Below, in pieces: positions 37,546 to 48,559 of a DNA stretch of 64,000 nt. The position numbers were made by a program, and so were the translations under genes. Position 1 is the first letter of the stretch. Each line of letters begins with the position of its first letter. This DNA comes from Molossus alvarezi (lineage: Eukaryota > Chordata > Mammalia > Chiroptera > Molossidae). The DNA is taken from positions 218,872,290 to 218,936,289 of the forward strand of contig CM073885.1 of NCBI GenBank assembly GCA_037176705.1. The letters run 5' to 3'. The notes below the pieces were generated by a model. The model searched no databases. It worked only from the letters and a program-made list of their open reading frames with translations, and was not told the DNA's origin.

Positions 37546-37649
37546 TAAAGAAATTCCCAGAAAACACCCCTCTGTCAGTTAATGATGACGCAATCGGCAG
37601 CCTCAGCACCTGGGGCTTCTGCCCTTCCACCGCCATGTGCCGTCATCTG

Positions 37650-37860
37650 GTTGAGAGCACGGACACTGGAGGCAGGCTGACTTACGTTCCTTCCCGTCGG
37701 ACTCCACTCTGTTCTGGCTACACGACTTGGAGCAAGTTACAGCTGAACGTCCTCAAGTCTCAGTTTCTTCTTCTCTAGTCGTGCCACTGACCCCACACGG
37801 TTGGCATCAGGGCTCAGTGAGTGAACAAGTCTGGCACTTCTCACAGTGCCTGGCCATGAG
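37650..37860 (+). repeat. MIR SINE relic
   Basis: 'acgacttggagcaagttaca', 'cctcaagtctcagtttcttc' and 'tcacagtgcctggccatgag' follow the sense MIR order. Confidence 0.65.
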
Positions 37861-39425
37861 CTGTGTACCAAGTCACCAGTAACATGATTTTTTTGGCTGA
37901 ATAATCCTGGTCACTATAATTTTCATTCACAATATGAGTTTTGAAATGTTCTTCACTTCAGTTTTGTTATAGTGCTCCAAGCTGCAGACAGAAGCTAACG
38001 AGGAGAAGCAGCCTGGGATGACCTCTTCTTGATCTCTCCTGGGGTCAGAGGGGAAGGCTTTGTGCCTTTGGGAGGCTCTGGCAAACTCAGCAGCACAGTG
38101 ACTCCCACATTTCACCAGTGGTGACGGAAACAGAGCCAGGGACCACAGAGAATTGGAGCGATGTATACATGGACAGTAACCAGGATGTCTGAAGGAGAGT
38201 AACCCTTCCCCCATTTTTAAGCACCAATGTAAACCTCCTGGGGCCCTGGTGCTTCCTAGGGAGAGGAAGTTCCCTATAATGTTCCTGGACACCTGAGTAT
38301 ACTGACTGAGGTTGTACCAGTTGAGCACGGGGGCGTCACAGTTTACCAAGCCCTTTCACACTCCTACCTCCTTTGGCCCTGGTCAAAAGCCAGAGTGAAA
38401 GAAAAGTATCCCTGGTCTAATACAGTGAATGCAAAGACTCAGAGAGCTTGTGTCTAGCCTGGGGTCTCTATATTCCAATTCTGTACCCTTCTGACTCTGC
38501 CATATGACTCACTACATCCAAAATCTTTTAGCCTGACCTTGAAATCCAGCATTTCTATGGGAGGGTGTATTCCAAGTGAAATGGAAGCCACTTTAGTAAG
38601 CGGGCCTGCAGGATAAAAAATTGCATCGGCAGCATGTTTAGAGTTATGTTGCAAAAATAAAAACTCAAAGCTATGCATAGGAAAAAACCTCAGATACATT
38701 AATAGCAAAATGGTAAAGGCAGTTGGGTTTAGGTGGTCGGTGGTGGGAAGATTATTTTTCTACATTCAAAATATTATTTAATGACACATGTTATGTTTAC
38801 AATGGTAAATAAGAATAATGATTTTTTTCCGCAGGTAGTTTGAGAGTCAAGTACTCCACCCAACAGCAAGGCAGCTTCTTATAGGAGCAAAGAGAGGCCT
38901 CCCCAGAAATTGTGCATATATATCCCCTTCATCTCAATACTCATAGATGATCTAGCTATTAAGTCAAATTATTCAGGATGGCATCAGTTTCCTATCGATG
39001 ATATGCCAATGGCAGGAATCACTTCTGAATTTTGACAAAAGTCCAGATTTTGCCCTGAAGGAACCAATTCATATTCAGAGTAGCAAATTAGAAGAAATAA
39101 TAAATAGAAATTGACAGTGAGCACCGAGTCTTTCTTAGCTACTCATACTGGCCTCTGACAGAATTCCTGTCTGGAACTTCTGACTGCACCTTTGGGGAGA
39201 GTCGGGTAAAAGGAACCAGCTCTCTCAGATCATCCACCGCTCACGCGGGAAGGAGGACATCAGTGGGGCCTCCCTCTGGCATGCCCGTCCTCTGCTTCCT
39301 CCATAAGCATCCTGGATCATTCTTCTTTGAAAACAAGGATCATCCTGGCTGGGGCTCCACCTCACAGGTCTCTCAAGAAGTGAGCCCAGAGGTACTTAAT
39401 ACATTCTCAGATCATGCCCACTCAC

Positions 39426-39602
39426 CTTCACACAGCCCGGTAGTCTCCAAGTAAAACTGGGCTCTGCACTGGGACAGACACTCGCCAGAGGTGACCTTTG
39501 CCGCAGACAGACGCTCAACTTGTAGTCCTTCCTCCGGCTTCTGACACTGGGTACAGTGAGAGCGCTCAGGGCCCACACAAGTCAGACAAGAGGAATGGCA
39601 GG
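39426..39602 (-). CDS. FRAS1: FRAS1 coding exon D: extended furin-like repeat (about FU6)
   Basis: At 177 nt this is the longest of the eight exons. It encodes an FU repeat whose middle loop, between the fifth and sixth cysteines, is about ten residues longer than in its neighbours. The peptide begins CHSSCLTCVGPERSHCTQCQ, followed by a charged loop containing KPEEGLQVERLSAAKV, then the closing cysteines. The same long repeat, about 57 residues, occurs at the sixth FU position of human FRAS1 as I remember it, and this anchors the numbering of all eight exons. The acceptor is ttcctttgcag and the donor is GAAG followed by gtgagt. Both ends are phase 1 and there are no stops. The downstream intron to exon E is 13.9 kb. 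Confidence 0.93.
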
Positions 39603-40812
39603 CTGCAAAGGAAAAACATTCAGAAAACCATCCGAGGATCATATGTGCGCTGCAACCAACGGGAGCCCGTCATTAAATCAAAACCACTTAGAGCAGTTCC
39701 GCAGAAGCACCCTTTCGGAGCAGTTTCCTCGTGTGCTACACAAAGTACATGGTGACAATAACACTTGTGAAGGGAAAGATGAGGGTGAGGTTCACTAGTC
39801 ATATCCCCCAGGTCCTGTCAGAGCTGCCCAGCTAGATTAAAACAAAACAAAAGCACAGCAAACCAGACAATATGGGCTTGGTTCTCCAGAACACATTCAC
39901 TGAATGTGATTAACATTATGTCCTCAGTTTTTTTTGAAGACTTCACATAAAGGCCATTATTGTATTTTTTTTTTTTTTTTTTTTTGCAAAAATGGTCGTT
40001 GTGTTATTGTCCATTATGCTACTCATCACCCAGTATATAGGGGTCCAGGCAACACAATCCTTTCAGAATTCAGGTGAGGAAAAGCTTTTCTAAACAAGGA
40101 AGAGGCCTCTTTGAGTGGCCTCAGGAACTTCACAGTCCACCCAGCTTCTTGTTTTCCCTGGCAACTGGCGAACATCTGAGCCAAACAGGGTCCTCTAGTT
40201 GTGTCAGGCCCACATTTGGATATAATTAGCTTTCCTGTTCTTCAAAAGACTCACTACATTTTCCTTTTCATAATATTTATTGCAGCTGCCTGCTTTCAAA
40301 AGAAATTTTTTGTAACTACTATTCTGAAGCTCTTTTCTGAGGTGCCCTGTGCATAAATAAGCATAAGTTAATTTCACTTGAAGTGTTGGTGCCCCAAGTT
40401 CTCGTTTCAAAAGGCTGAGACGACACTGCCCTCCCAAGGAGCCCACGGCCCGGCTTGGCAAACGGCGATTGGAGATGTTCCATTTTGCTCAGCCCAGAGG
40501 CACCGCGGGTGACTCCGTGCGCTCAGCAGTATCATTGACGAAAAGAGGTTCTTCAGGGAAAAACAAAATGAAGACTCAGAGAAACATTAGCCATGCTAGA
40601 GGAATAGAAAAAGGAGGAAGTGCGGGTGCTTTTAATGCAACGAAAAGGAAATGACATTCCTCTCAAGGATGGACAGAAAAATCATGAACTTATTTGTGTC
40701 TTCACAAATATTCAAATATGATTTTTCAGATAATCTCTTGGTAATGAAAAAAAAAATCATATAATGTATGCATAGGCATATAAATCAGAGGAAAAGCTGA
40801 AAAGTAACTTAG

Positions 40813-41008
40813 GCCCTGGCTGGGTGGTTCAGTTGGTTAGAGTGTCATCTTGACACGTCAAGGTTGGAGGTATTTGATCCCTGGTCAGGGCACATACAAG
40901 AATCAACCAATAAATGCACAGATAAGTGGAACAACAAACAGATGTTTCTCTTTCTCTCTCCCTCCCATCCTTTCTCTCTAAAATCAATCAATCAAAAAAA
41001 AAAAAAAA
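40813..41008 (+). mobile_element. Short-form Ves SINE
   Basis: Head 'gccctggctgggtggttcag', 'tatttgatccctggtcaggg' and a tail of 'ctctaaaatcaatcaatc' plus poly-A. The flanks 'aagtaacttag' and 'ttagtgacttaa' look like a slightly diverged target duplication. Confidence 0.9.
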
Positions 41009-41054
41009 TTAGTGACTTAAATCTACATCCTTATGATGGAAAAGTCTCTGTCTT

Positions 41055-41305
41055 TTTAAAATCCTTCCCCAAGGATATTTTTTCATTGATTTTTTTTTTA
41101 GATAGAGTGGAAGGGAGGGAAGGAGGGAGAGAGAGAGAAACATCAGTGTGAGAGAGACACATCAACTGGTTGCCTCCCGCATGACCCCAACTAGGGCTGG
41201 GGATTGAACCTGTAACCCAGGTTCGTGCACTTGACTAGGAATCGAACCCAAGACCCTTCGGTCTGTGTGCTGATGCTCCAACCGTTGAGCCAAACCGGCC
41301 AGGAC
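41055..41305 (-). mobile_element. Ves-type SINE 37 nt downstream of the exon C donor, sense to the gene
   Basis: A minus-strand copy with head 'ggccggtttggctcaacggt' nearest to exon C and a tail 'atatccttggggaaggat' on the left. Near-matching flanks aaaagtctct and agaagtctct suggest its target duplication. Because it is sense to FRAS1, its tRNA-like head is transcribed immediately after the weak donor of exon C. Confidence 0.92.
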
Positions 41306-41342
41306 AGAAGTCTCTTAAGAATAAGGATGACATCAACGATAC

Positions 41343-41483
41343 CTTTGCAGACCCCGTGGTCAGGGTAGAAGCCCTCTCCACAGCTGGGTAGACAGTAGCC
41401 CTGGCGCAGAGCCCGGGGGTGGGTGCAGGCTGTACACTGAGAGGCCGTGGGTCCAGAGCAGCGGGCACACGAGTCATGACACA
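41343..41483 (-). CDS. FRAS1: FRAS1 coding exon C: furin-like repeat (about FU5), weak donor
   Basis: This 141 nt exon encodes one FU repeat, with a peptide beginning CHDSCARCSGPTASQCTACT and ending near GFYPDHGVC. It has eight cysteines in the family spacing. The acceptor is tcttcctcag. The donor is AAAG followed by gtatcg, which departs from the consensus at the +4 to +6 positions and is the weakest donor of the eight exons. Both ends are phase 1, so skipping this exon would remove exactly 47 codons without a frameshift. A Ves-type SINE in the same orientation as the gene starts only 37 nt into the downstream intron. The exon itself is intact and the FRAS1 assignment is firm by order and sequence. 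Confidence 0.93.
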
Positions 41484-41724
41484 CTGAGGAAGAGTGAGAG
41501 ATGAACACAATGGGACCGAGGTGACTACGGAGCGGGCTCACTTCTTGGCTGGGCTCCTTAAGTGCTAGGAAGCCCTCCCTCCATCACTCTCAACCCCGCC
41601 TCAGCCCTCACACCAAACCTACAGAAGAGGTGGGTTAGGAGGTGGCTATACACCGCTATGCCCACATTGCCCAAACACCCATCTTTTATCCATATCTATG
41701 ATTGACTACCTATCCTTTATTTAG

Positions 41725-41895
41725 TATTTATAGTAACTGTCTTACACACATTGCTCCTTTTAATCTTTATAATAACATTGTGAGGTAGGTATTATTAACA
41801 TCATTTTACAGATGAAGAAACTGCATTCTTGGGAAGTTAAAAAAATGTACCTAGTAGTGGGTCTGGAATTTAGCTCTAGGTCTGTCTACTACTAC
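41725..41895 (-). repeat. MIR SINE relic
   Basis: Antisense MIR core: 'tttataataacattgtgagg', 'taggtattattaacatcatt' and 'ttacagatgaagaaactgc'. Confidence 0.8.
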
Positions 41896-42718
41896 TGAAT
41901 GGGGACAAGTGGAAAGTTCACAGGTCTGAGTGTTGGGAGCAGTGGAATTTTAACTGTCACATCCATTCATTTATCTACGCCCTTCACCGAATCTGGATGT
42001 CTCCAGGCCTGGTTTCCTTGCATAGGCACAGTGAGAGGTTATACTAAATGATCATTTGAGATACTTCCAGCTTGGATAGTCTGAGACTCTAAGTAAGAAT
42101 TACATTAAGAGTCTGACCACTATATATGACGGTGTCAGACATACGCATTCCCTCCTTTGGTCCTGGGTGGTGACAGTGGGTATCTCTGACTCTAAGAGAC
42201 AGGTGGTACCAAGGCTTGTCCTAAAGGGCAGGTGTGAGTTACTGAGAGACATTTCTAGGGGGCAGCAGTTGGGATCTGGGAGAGGGAAGTGTGGAGGTAG
42301 GATAAGACCCTTGGGGGGCAGGATGCTGAGGAAAAGTGATGAGCACTGGGTGAGTAAGGAGGTGAGAAGACAACGGAGAGGTTGATAAGAAGACTGAGGC
42401 GCAGGTCTGGCGAGCCTGCTGCTAACAGACACAGGGAGAAGTGAGGGTGTGTGTATGGCTCAGGGTGGAGGAGCAGCCAAGGCAGCAGTAAGTCCTCAGA
42501 GGTGCTCAGAAGGACAGACAAGTCAAGTATATGTAAGTTGAAACTTATAAAGTCTCAAACAGGAACGTTTCATTGTTTAGGTTGTATAAGTCTGAAAAAA
42601 AAAACATAAATCACACATAAAACCACATTTTCAATAGATACAGACTTCAGTTGTTCCCGCTGTCAAAATTGGTTTACTTTTTAATTTTATTTTTGTGGTG
42701 TGTTGCAATTGCCAATAT

Positions 42719-42855
42719 ACAGGGGTGGGCAAAAGTAGGCTTACAGTTGTAAGTATGTGAAACATAATTTATTCTTGTATTATTATTTATTTATTCATTG
42801 TTGTATTTATTATTATTATTGTTACTATTAACCTACTTTTGCCCGTCCCTGTGGT
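42719..42855. mobile_element. Palindromic mariner-like MITE
   Basis: The arms 'caggggtgggcaaaagtagg' and 'cctacttttgcccgtccctg' are inverted repeats around an AT-rich (tta)n loop. This is a miniature mariner derivative of about 135 bp that could fold into a long hairpin. No transposase is encoded. Confidence 0.85.
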
Positions 42856-43213
42856 GTTTATAAATGCCATCTAAGGAATGATTCGTTATACCTGCAACAT
42901 AACTTGGTGACAGTTTACAAGTAAACAAGAACTCGATGAAGATCTTAAAGATGCTCTTGGCATTTCAAAAGGACCAAAAATCTCTAATGTATTATGTAAT
43001 TAGTATGTTAAGTTGTTTATTTAATCACTCTAGTCCCTCAGCATCCACCCAGCATCCACCATGTCGCCCATTCCCATACCAAACACATATAGGTTCTCCA
43101 ATGAAAAAGCTACTCCTTTTGATATTTTCCAATCACACACACACATTCCCAAGTGAGCAGCACGGAGCGCTCAGTCTAGCCGATGATGAGAATGATGCTG
43201 GCCCACGTCTTAC

Positions 43214-43354
43214 CTTTGCACCTGCCGGCGGCATCAGCGTAGTGTCCACCAGGGCATTCAGACATGCACTTGCCATCATGCAGCACTGCCTTCTCAGTGC
43301 AAGTAAGACATCTGGGACTGTTGGGACCACAGCTTTTACAGGATTGGTCACATG
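43214..43354 (-). CDS. FRAS1: FRAS1 coding exon B: furin-like repeat (about FU4)
   Basis: This 141 nt exon encodes one FU repeat, with a peptide beginning CDQSCKSCGPNSPRCLTCTE and ending near GHYADAAGRC. All eight cysteines of the repeat are present. The acceptor is a pyrimidine-rich ttttcctttcccttag and the donor is AAAG followed by gtaaga, which is strong. Both ends are phase 1. The closing G joins TG of exon C to give valine, reproducing the K-V-C junction expected in FRAS1. It lies 7.8 kb downstream of exon A and 1.7 kb upstream of exon C in transcript sense. As in other FU repeats, the role is probably structural, in a cysteine-stabilised extracellular rod or in protein contacts. No catalytic residue is involved. 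Confidence 0.94.
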
Positions 43355-44038
43355 CTAAGGGAAAGGAAAACCCATCAAAGGAAGTCAATAGTGAGCTACG
43401 GGAGCAGAGAAGTCTATTCATTACAGCGTCCACGGTTGGTATCGACACAGTGATCTCGTTCTCAGGCTGCTCAGCTGAGCTCTGTTTCCTTGATCCCCAT
43501 ATTTCAGAGGACTCTACACTCTCTGTTTTCACAGTTGAGGAACCAAAGAATTATTCATTGCACTAAGCATAACAAATACTCTGAGGCACTCTGTCCCCTC
43601 CAGTGTCTCCGATTTAATATAGGATTTGGTTAAATGGCCCCGGACGTCAAGTTGCCAGATTTAGCAAATAAAAACACCAGGTTAAATCTGAATTTCAGAT
43701 AAATAATGAATAATTATTTAGTTTAAGTTTGTCTCAAATATTTCATCCTTTATCTGGCAACCCTAGTTGGAGAGAAAATTCAGAAACTCAGAGTTCTACT
43801 AAAAAAAGGTCATGCTACAAAAATGTTAAATTGTTAAAAAAAAAAAAAGTTAAATTGTTGGACTACTCCAATCTTCCAGGTTACATATTCATTCATTTAG
43901 CCCCCAATACATTTCTTATGATCTGTGTCATGTACTGCTGCAGGTAGAGACACAAATATCAAATCAACTTGGCCTTTGCCTTAAGGGACTTAAGTCTCTA
44001 ACAAAGAGCGATAGACATGCAGTTTGAGAAGTATCATA

Positions 44039-44275
44039 GTGCTCAGTGGTTAGAGCATTGTCCTGTGGACCAGAGAGTCCTGGGTTCAGTTCCCACTAAG
44101 GGCACGTACCTTGGTTGTGGTTTGTCCCCGGCCCTGGTTGGGGTTGTGTGGGTGGCAGTCACTTGATGTGTCTCTCTCACATTGATGTTTCTCTCTCTCT
44201 CTTCCTCCCTCTCTCCCTTCCACTCTATCTGAAGATAAATGAAAAAAAAAAATGTCCTTGGGTGAGGATAAAAAA
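44039..44275 (+). mobile_element. Ves-type SINE, 5' truncated
   Basis: The copy starts at 'gctcagtggttagagcattg', lacking the first dozen head bases. It then runs through 'gtttgtccccggccctggtt' to 'ccttgggtgaggat' plus poly-A. Confidence 0.9.
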
Positions 44276-44488
44276 AAAAAGAAGTACCGTAAGTACCATA
44301 GCTATCACCCAGATCAGTTTGTATAGGTACAAGGACAATTCCCCCAAAATGTGTGTGACACAGGAGATATGAAAGGTCAAGAAAGGATTCATATAAGGGT
44401 GACCCTTGAACACTGTCTTGGGAAGCATGTCTGTGCTTAGCTAATAGGAAAGGACTCCTGGCCTACGCAGCAAGTCAAGGAAAGGTCG

Positions 44489-44679
44489 CAGTGGTTCTCA
44501 ACATTCCTGATGCCGCGACTCTTTAATACAGTTCCTCATGTTGTGGTGACCCCCAACCATAAAATTAGTTTTGTCGCTACTTCATAACTGTAATTTTGCT
44601 ACTGTTATGTCTTAGGCGACCCCTGTGAAGGGTCATTCAACCCCCAAAGGGGTCGTGACCCACAGGTTGAGAACTGCTG
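44489..44679. mobile_element. SPIN-type hAT miniature transposon
   Basis: Terminal inverted repeats cagtggttctcaac and ggttgagaactgctg bound a non-coding body with 'gtggtgacccccaaccataa', 'cttcataactgtaattttgc' and 'ggcgacccctgtgaagggtc'. This is the signature of the SPIN_NA family, which entered several tetrapod lineages by horizontal transfer. Relative to the consensus I remember, about 30 bp are missing between 'actgttatg' and 'tcttaggcg'. The 8 bp flanks do not match, so the target duplication has decayed or was lost. Confidence 0.88.
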
Positions 44680-46325
44680 GCTAGTGCCTGGCAAAAGGGA
44701 AAGACCAACATCCTTCAGCTGGAAAAGAAGCCGGGGCCAGATTACATAGCCCTGTATGCCAGACCCCCAGACTAGGTTCCCATCCTGTGAGAGGAAGGCA
44801 GCGGGAGTCCCTGCCAAGTTTCCATCACAATGCAAACATTGCCATGTTGGGTGTGAGGAAGATGACTTTGGCTTCAGTTTGGAGGGTAGTTTGGAGAGGT
44901 GAGGAAGGGGAGTTGGGAGTCTAACTGGAAGACCATACAATGCTCATGGAACAAGATGGCCAGGGGTTGAATCAAGGCTGTGGAGAAGATGATGGATTTG
45001 AGGCTTGTGTAGGAGAAAGTGTCTCAGATGGATTCCGGGTGTCTGGCTTGGAGAACGAGGAAGCCACTCTAGAATGCAAGAAGGAGAGTAGGTGTGGGGG
45101 TTCTCATGGTTGCAGTCCAGTAAACAGCCCAATTTACAGTTCTGGGGTTCAGGGGGAGGCTGGGGCCATCACATATAGGTGGTTGTTGAAATTAAAAAAT
45201 AGTTGATTTATTCAGGAAAAGTATGAAGGATAAGGCAGAAGTAGTCAAGGATCTGAGAATACCAATACTTAATGAAAAGAAAAAAAACTAACAAAGGTGA
45301 CCAAGAAGATATGATACCAAGGTAGAAGAGAAAATAGGAGTGTGGTGGCTGAGAAACTGAGAAAGAGAGTCTCAAGAAGGGAGTGATTGAAAGTGCAGGA
45401 AGAACAAATAAAGTCTGAACATGGCTCACTACACTTAGACATTGAGAGAGGGGTGACCTGTACCCCAACCATTATAGCAATGTCGTTAGAATGAAAGTGA
45501 AGGCCTTGATTATTAACTGTTCCCTTAAAGCTCCTGGCTGTGAACTGATGGAGACAGAAAGAGAAATAATTAAAAGGGTAAGAGAATGTTTTGTCTCTCC
45601 AATATTGTAAAAGCTCAAGGCAAGTATAGACCCAAGGAAAGGTTTTTAAAAAGAGAAGAGTTTAAATAATTGTTCAAACAATACCTAGGAGAAAAAGGGG
45701 TTCTGCGTTCCAAAGGACAGAGAGGAGACTAGCCTTGGACAGACCAGGGGAAGGCCTCCTGTCCTGAGCATGGAAGAAGGGAGGCGAGGGTGAATGCAGC
45801 TGTAGGTACGTCTGAGACTCCATCTACTCCACACTCATTGGCTGAAAGCTTTAAAAGCAAACAAAACAAACCTTCTCACCATCAGAGTCAAGGTTAAGAT
45901 CTATTCTCCTCTGTTCTCTTACTCCACCATGCTAACCTCCTGAAAAACATTTCAAGAGCTTGGGGGAACACAGATGCAAGTGATAAGACTAAATGTTCCA
46001 TCCTATCCCAAAGGATTCAGCATCTCTCTAGATGCAAGTATGTAAGGCAAGGCAATATTCAGTCAGTGGTCAAAGGCAATGATCTTTATGTTACAGAAAA
46101 AGAAAATCACCCCTCAACTCATCACGGGAACACAGCAAAAAAAATCTGAAAAATGTCTTTGCCCCCAACCCTCTCTAAAAAATTCCGAAATTTTTAATTC
46201 TAGAACTGACATCTCAAAAGAACTGAACAATCTTTAAGCTAAGTGGATTTCCCCAAAATAGAAAGTAGCAGAAATTTTTTTAAAATTTAGACTTCACCAA
46301 CAATAAAAAACATTATAAGTCATTT

Positions 46326-46573
46326 TTTTTTTCTTATCCTCACCCGAGGATATTTTTCCAATTTTGTACAGATAGAGTGGGAGGGAGAGAGAGGAAGGGA
46401 GAGACAGATAGAAACATCGACATGAAGGGACACATTGAGTGGCCGCCACCTGCACGACCAACCAGGGCCGGGGACAAACTGCAACCGAAGTACGTGCCCT
46501 TAGCGGGAACCGAACCTGGGTCTCTCCAGACTGCAGGCCGACGCTCTAACCGCTGAGCCAAACTGGCCAGGGC
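46326..46573 (-). mobile_element. Ves-type SINE (long form) with target-site duplication
   Basis: Full minus-strand copy with head 'ggccagtttggctcagcggt' and tail 'atatcctcgggtgaggataa'. The direct repeat cattataagtcattttt is found at 46311 and again right after the head. It is very similar to the copy at 15025, so both probably come from one source subfamily. Confidence 0.95.
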
Positions 46574-46599
46574 CATTATAAGTCATTTTTAAGACACAT

Positions 46600-47650
46600 C
46601 TAACTGTAATACTTAGAGTGTAATTTTTAAATTTAAATAAAATTATTAGGAAGATGTTATTTCTTCCCAAACTAGTCTATAATTTCAATACAGTATTAAT
46701 AAAAACTCCAGTTGTATTTTATTAGGAATTTAATAAACAGATTCCAAATTCCATGATTAACTAAGTCAACTTTGAAAGTGAAGAGAAAAGACAGGGAAGA
46801 TTTACCCAATCAGATATTGAGACATACTACAAAGCAATAGAAATTAATGAAAACATACAGCAATGTGATAGGGTACAAGGACAGAAATGTAGACTAGTGG
46901 AATAGCTCAGAGACAGACCTATGTGCATACAGAAATTTAATATACAATAAAAATAAACAGAGAAGGTTAGATTGAATTATTAGATAATCTTGGGAAAACT
47001 GAATCATGAAATGAAGAAAAATAAAATTGCATCCTTACTTAAACCCACATCCATAAATGGACTCCAGACAGTTAAACAACCTAAGTTAAAATAAAATAGT
47101 CAGATTAACAAAAAAAAAGATAAGGAGAATAATTTCTTTGTGAACTTGAACAGGAAAAAAAAAGATAACACAAGTTCAAAATGAGCAGAATTCATTTTTA
47201 AAATTAAAAATCAAAATGTTAAAGTAAAAAATGATGAATTAAAAAGTTCTGTTCAACAAAGGGCACCATAATAAAAGTTAAAAGGTAACAAAATTGGAAA
47301 TATTTGCATATTTGAGACTGACAAGAGTTAATACCTATAACATACAATTATTCCATAAAATCAACAATCAAAGGGCAGCAAGGCCAATAAAATAATGGAA
47401 AAAACACACAAAAGAGGAAACACAAGAGTCCAAAAGGAGTTGAAGATATTTTCAGACTCATTAATAATTAGAGAAATGCAAATTAAAATGAGATGTCCCT
47501 GTAGACTTACTGACCAAAGAAAAATCTAAAGCTTGATAATGCCAGGTGGTGGTAAGGTGATAATGCCTTGGAGTGTAGATGTGGGTGAGCTTCCTAGCAC
47601 TACTCAGTCAAACAGAGAATATGCAGTCAAGAAGTAATAATGTCAACAAT

Positions 47651-47683
<33 letters not shown>

Positions 47684-47960
47684 TCTGCTCCCAGGTTACT
47701 CATCCCAGGAACCTCCCATTCAGTTCCTGGAGGGATATGTTTGGGGCTATTCACTAGTGCTCTCTTGGCGAATAGAAGGAACCCCGGGAGAGTGGATGCG
47801 TGAGCTGTGTGGGATGGAGATCGGGGGGACTATGCAGCAACCAGAAGCAAAAGGTGAGATGATACAACACGGATGAACCTTAACAACAATGCTGAGAAAA
47901 AAAGATGAGAACAACATGGCCTTTCTAACATGTCATTAACTAAACATACACACACAGTTA
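46600..47960 (+). repeat. LINE-1 3' portion (old)
   Basis: Sense L1 wording is recognisable: 'atagggtacaaggacagaaa', 'tggaatagctcagagacaga', 'cataaatggactccagacag', then a diverged 3' UTR with 'gcttgataatgccaggtggt'. It is riddled with stops and interrupted by a (CA)n tract at 47652-47680. Confidence 0.65.
47652..47680 (+). repeat. (CA)n microsatellite
   Basis: About 14 CA units without interruption, inside the L1 3' region. Confidence 0.95.
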
Positions 47961-48250
47961 CCCTTGTTGGGGTGTCAATTCCCCCATGCAGTTAAAAATC
48001 TGTATGTAATTTTTGACTCCCCCAAACTTAACTACCCTAAGTATCTGCGGGGAATTGGTTCCAGGACCCCCACAGATGCCCACATCTGCAAATGCTTGGG
48101 TTCCCCAGACAATGGCGTAGATCGGTATGTACAGTGAGTCTTTGGCATCCCAAGCACAGACTGAAAACAGTACAGGTATTTACTGGAAAATATCTGCATA
48201 TAAGTGGACCCACACAGTTCAAAGTGGTGGTGTTTGAGGGTCAACTATTG
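47961..48250. mobile_element. Pogo/mariner-like MITE, same family as 8147
   Basis: Shares 'tttttgactcccccaaac', 'ggttccaggacccccacaga' and the right arm 'ataagtggacccacacagtt ... gagggtcaac' with the other two copies. The left terminus is damaged. Confidence 0.75.
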
Positions 48251-48559
48251 AAACAGACAATACCCAGTTTATATGAGCCCATAGAAACAAAAAGATTCTT
48301 AAGAAGTAAAATAGTTGCCTAAACAAAGAAGGGAAATGAGTAAAGAAGGCAGAAAAAGGGAGAGAATGGTTAACAGAAAACTCTGAACTTGCTTTGATTT
48401 ATATTAGTTAGTCAGGAAAGCCTTCTTAATAGCACAAGTACTTAAATGGCTAAAGAATGAGGAGGTCTGTCTTCGACTTTCCCCACCCTTTATATCTAAT
48501 ATTTGTAAAACTCAAAGCATGTACCACAGACAAACGTGGTTACTATAAACTCTTTCAAC

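Larger units (their letters stand above)
25532..39425 (-). other. FRAS1: Intron between exons D and E (13.9 kb)
   Basis: The intron holds SINEs at 26458, 27985, 33584, 33975, 34270, 34700 and 37331, an L1 3' end at 29315 (minus) and at 32560 (plus), a large L2 at 30150-31190, a possible solo LTR at 26700, and MIR relics. Stretches without a recognised element are 25532-26100, 28200-29300, 31200-32550, 32870-33560, 35006-36190, 36360-36950 and 37860-39400. No coding segment was found. Confidence 0.7.
39603..41342 (-). other. FRAS1: Intron between exons C and D (1.7 kb)
   Basis: Contains two SINEs (40813 and 41055) and a 20 bp T run at 39966-39985. 40000-40800 has no recognised element and no coding signal. 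Confidence 0.75.
41484..43213 (-). other. FRAS1: Intron between exons B and C (1.7 kb)
   Basis: Contains an antisense MIR relic (about 41725-41895) and a mariner-like MITE (42719-42855). The remainder, including purine-rich 42110-42530, has no recognised element. Confidence 0.7.

Noticed and set aside
37927..38349. A 140-codon minus-strand open frame.
   Set aside because: It begins and ends without splice or start context, shows no family resemblance, and is of a size that chance yields several times here. It does show that the 56.2 kb candidate needs outside evidence.
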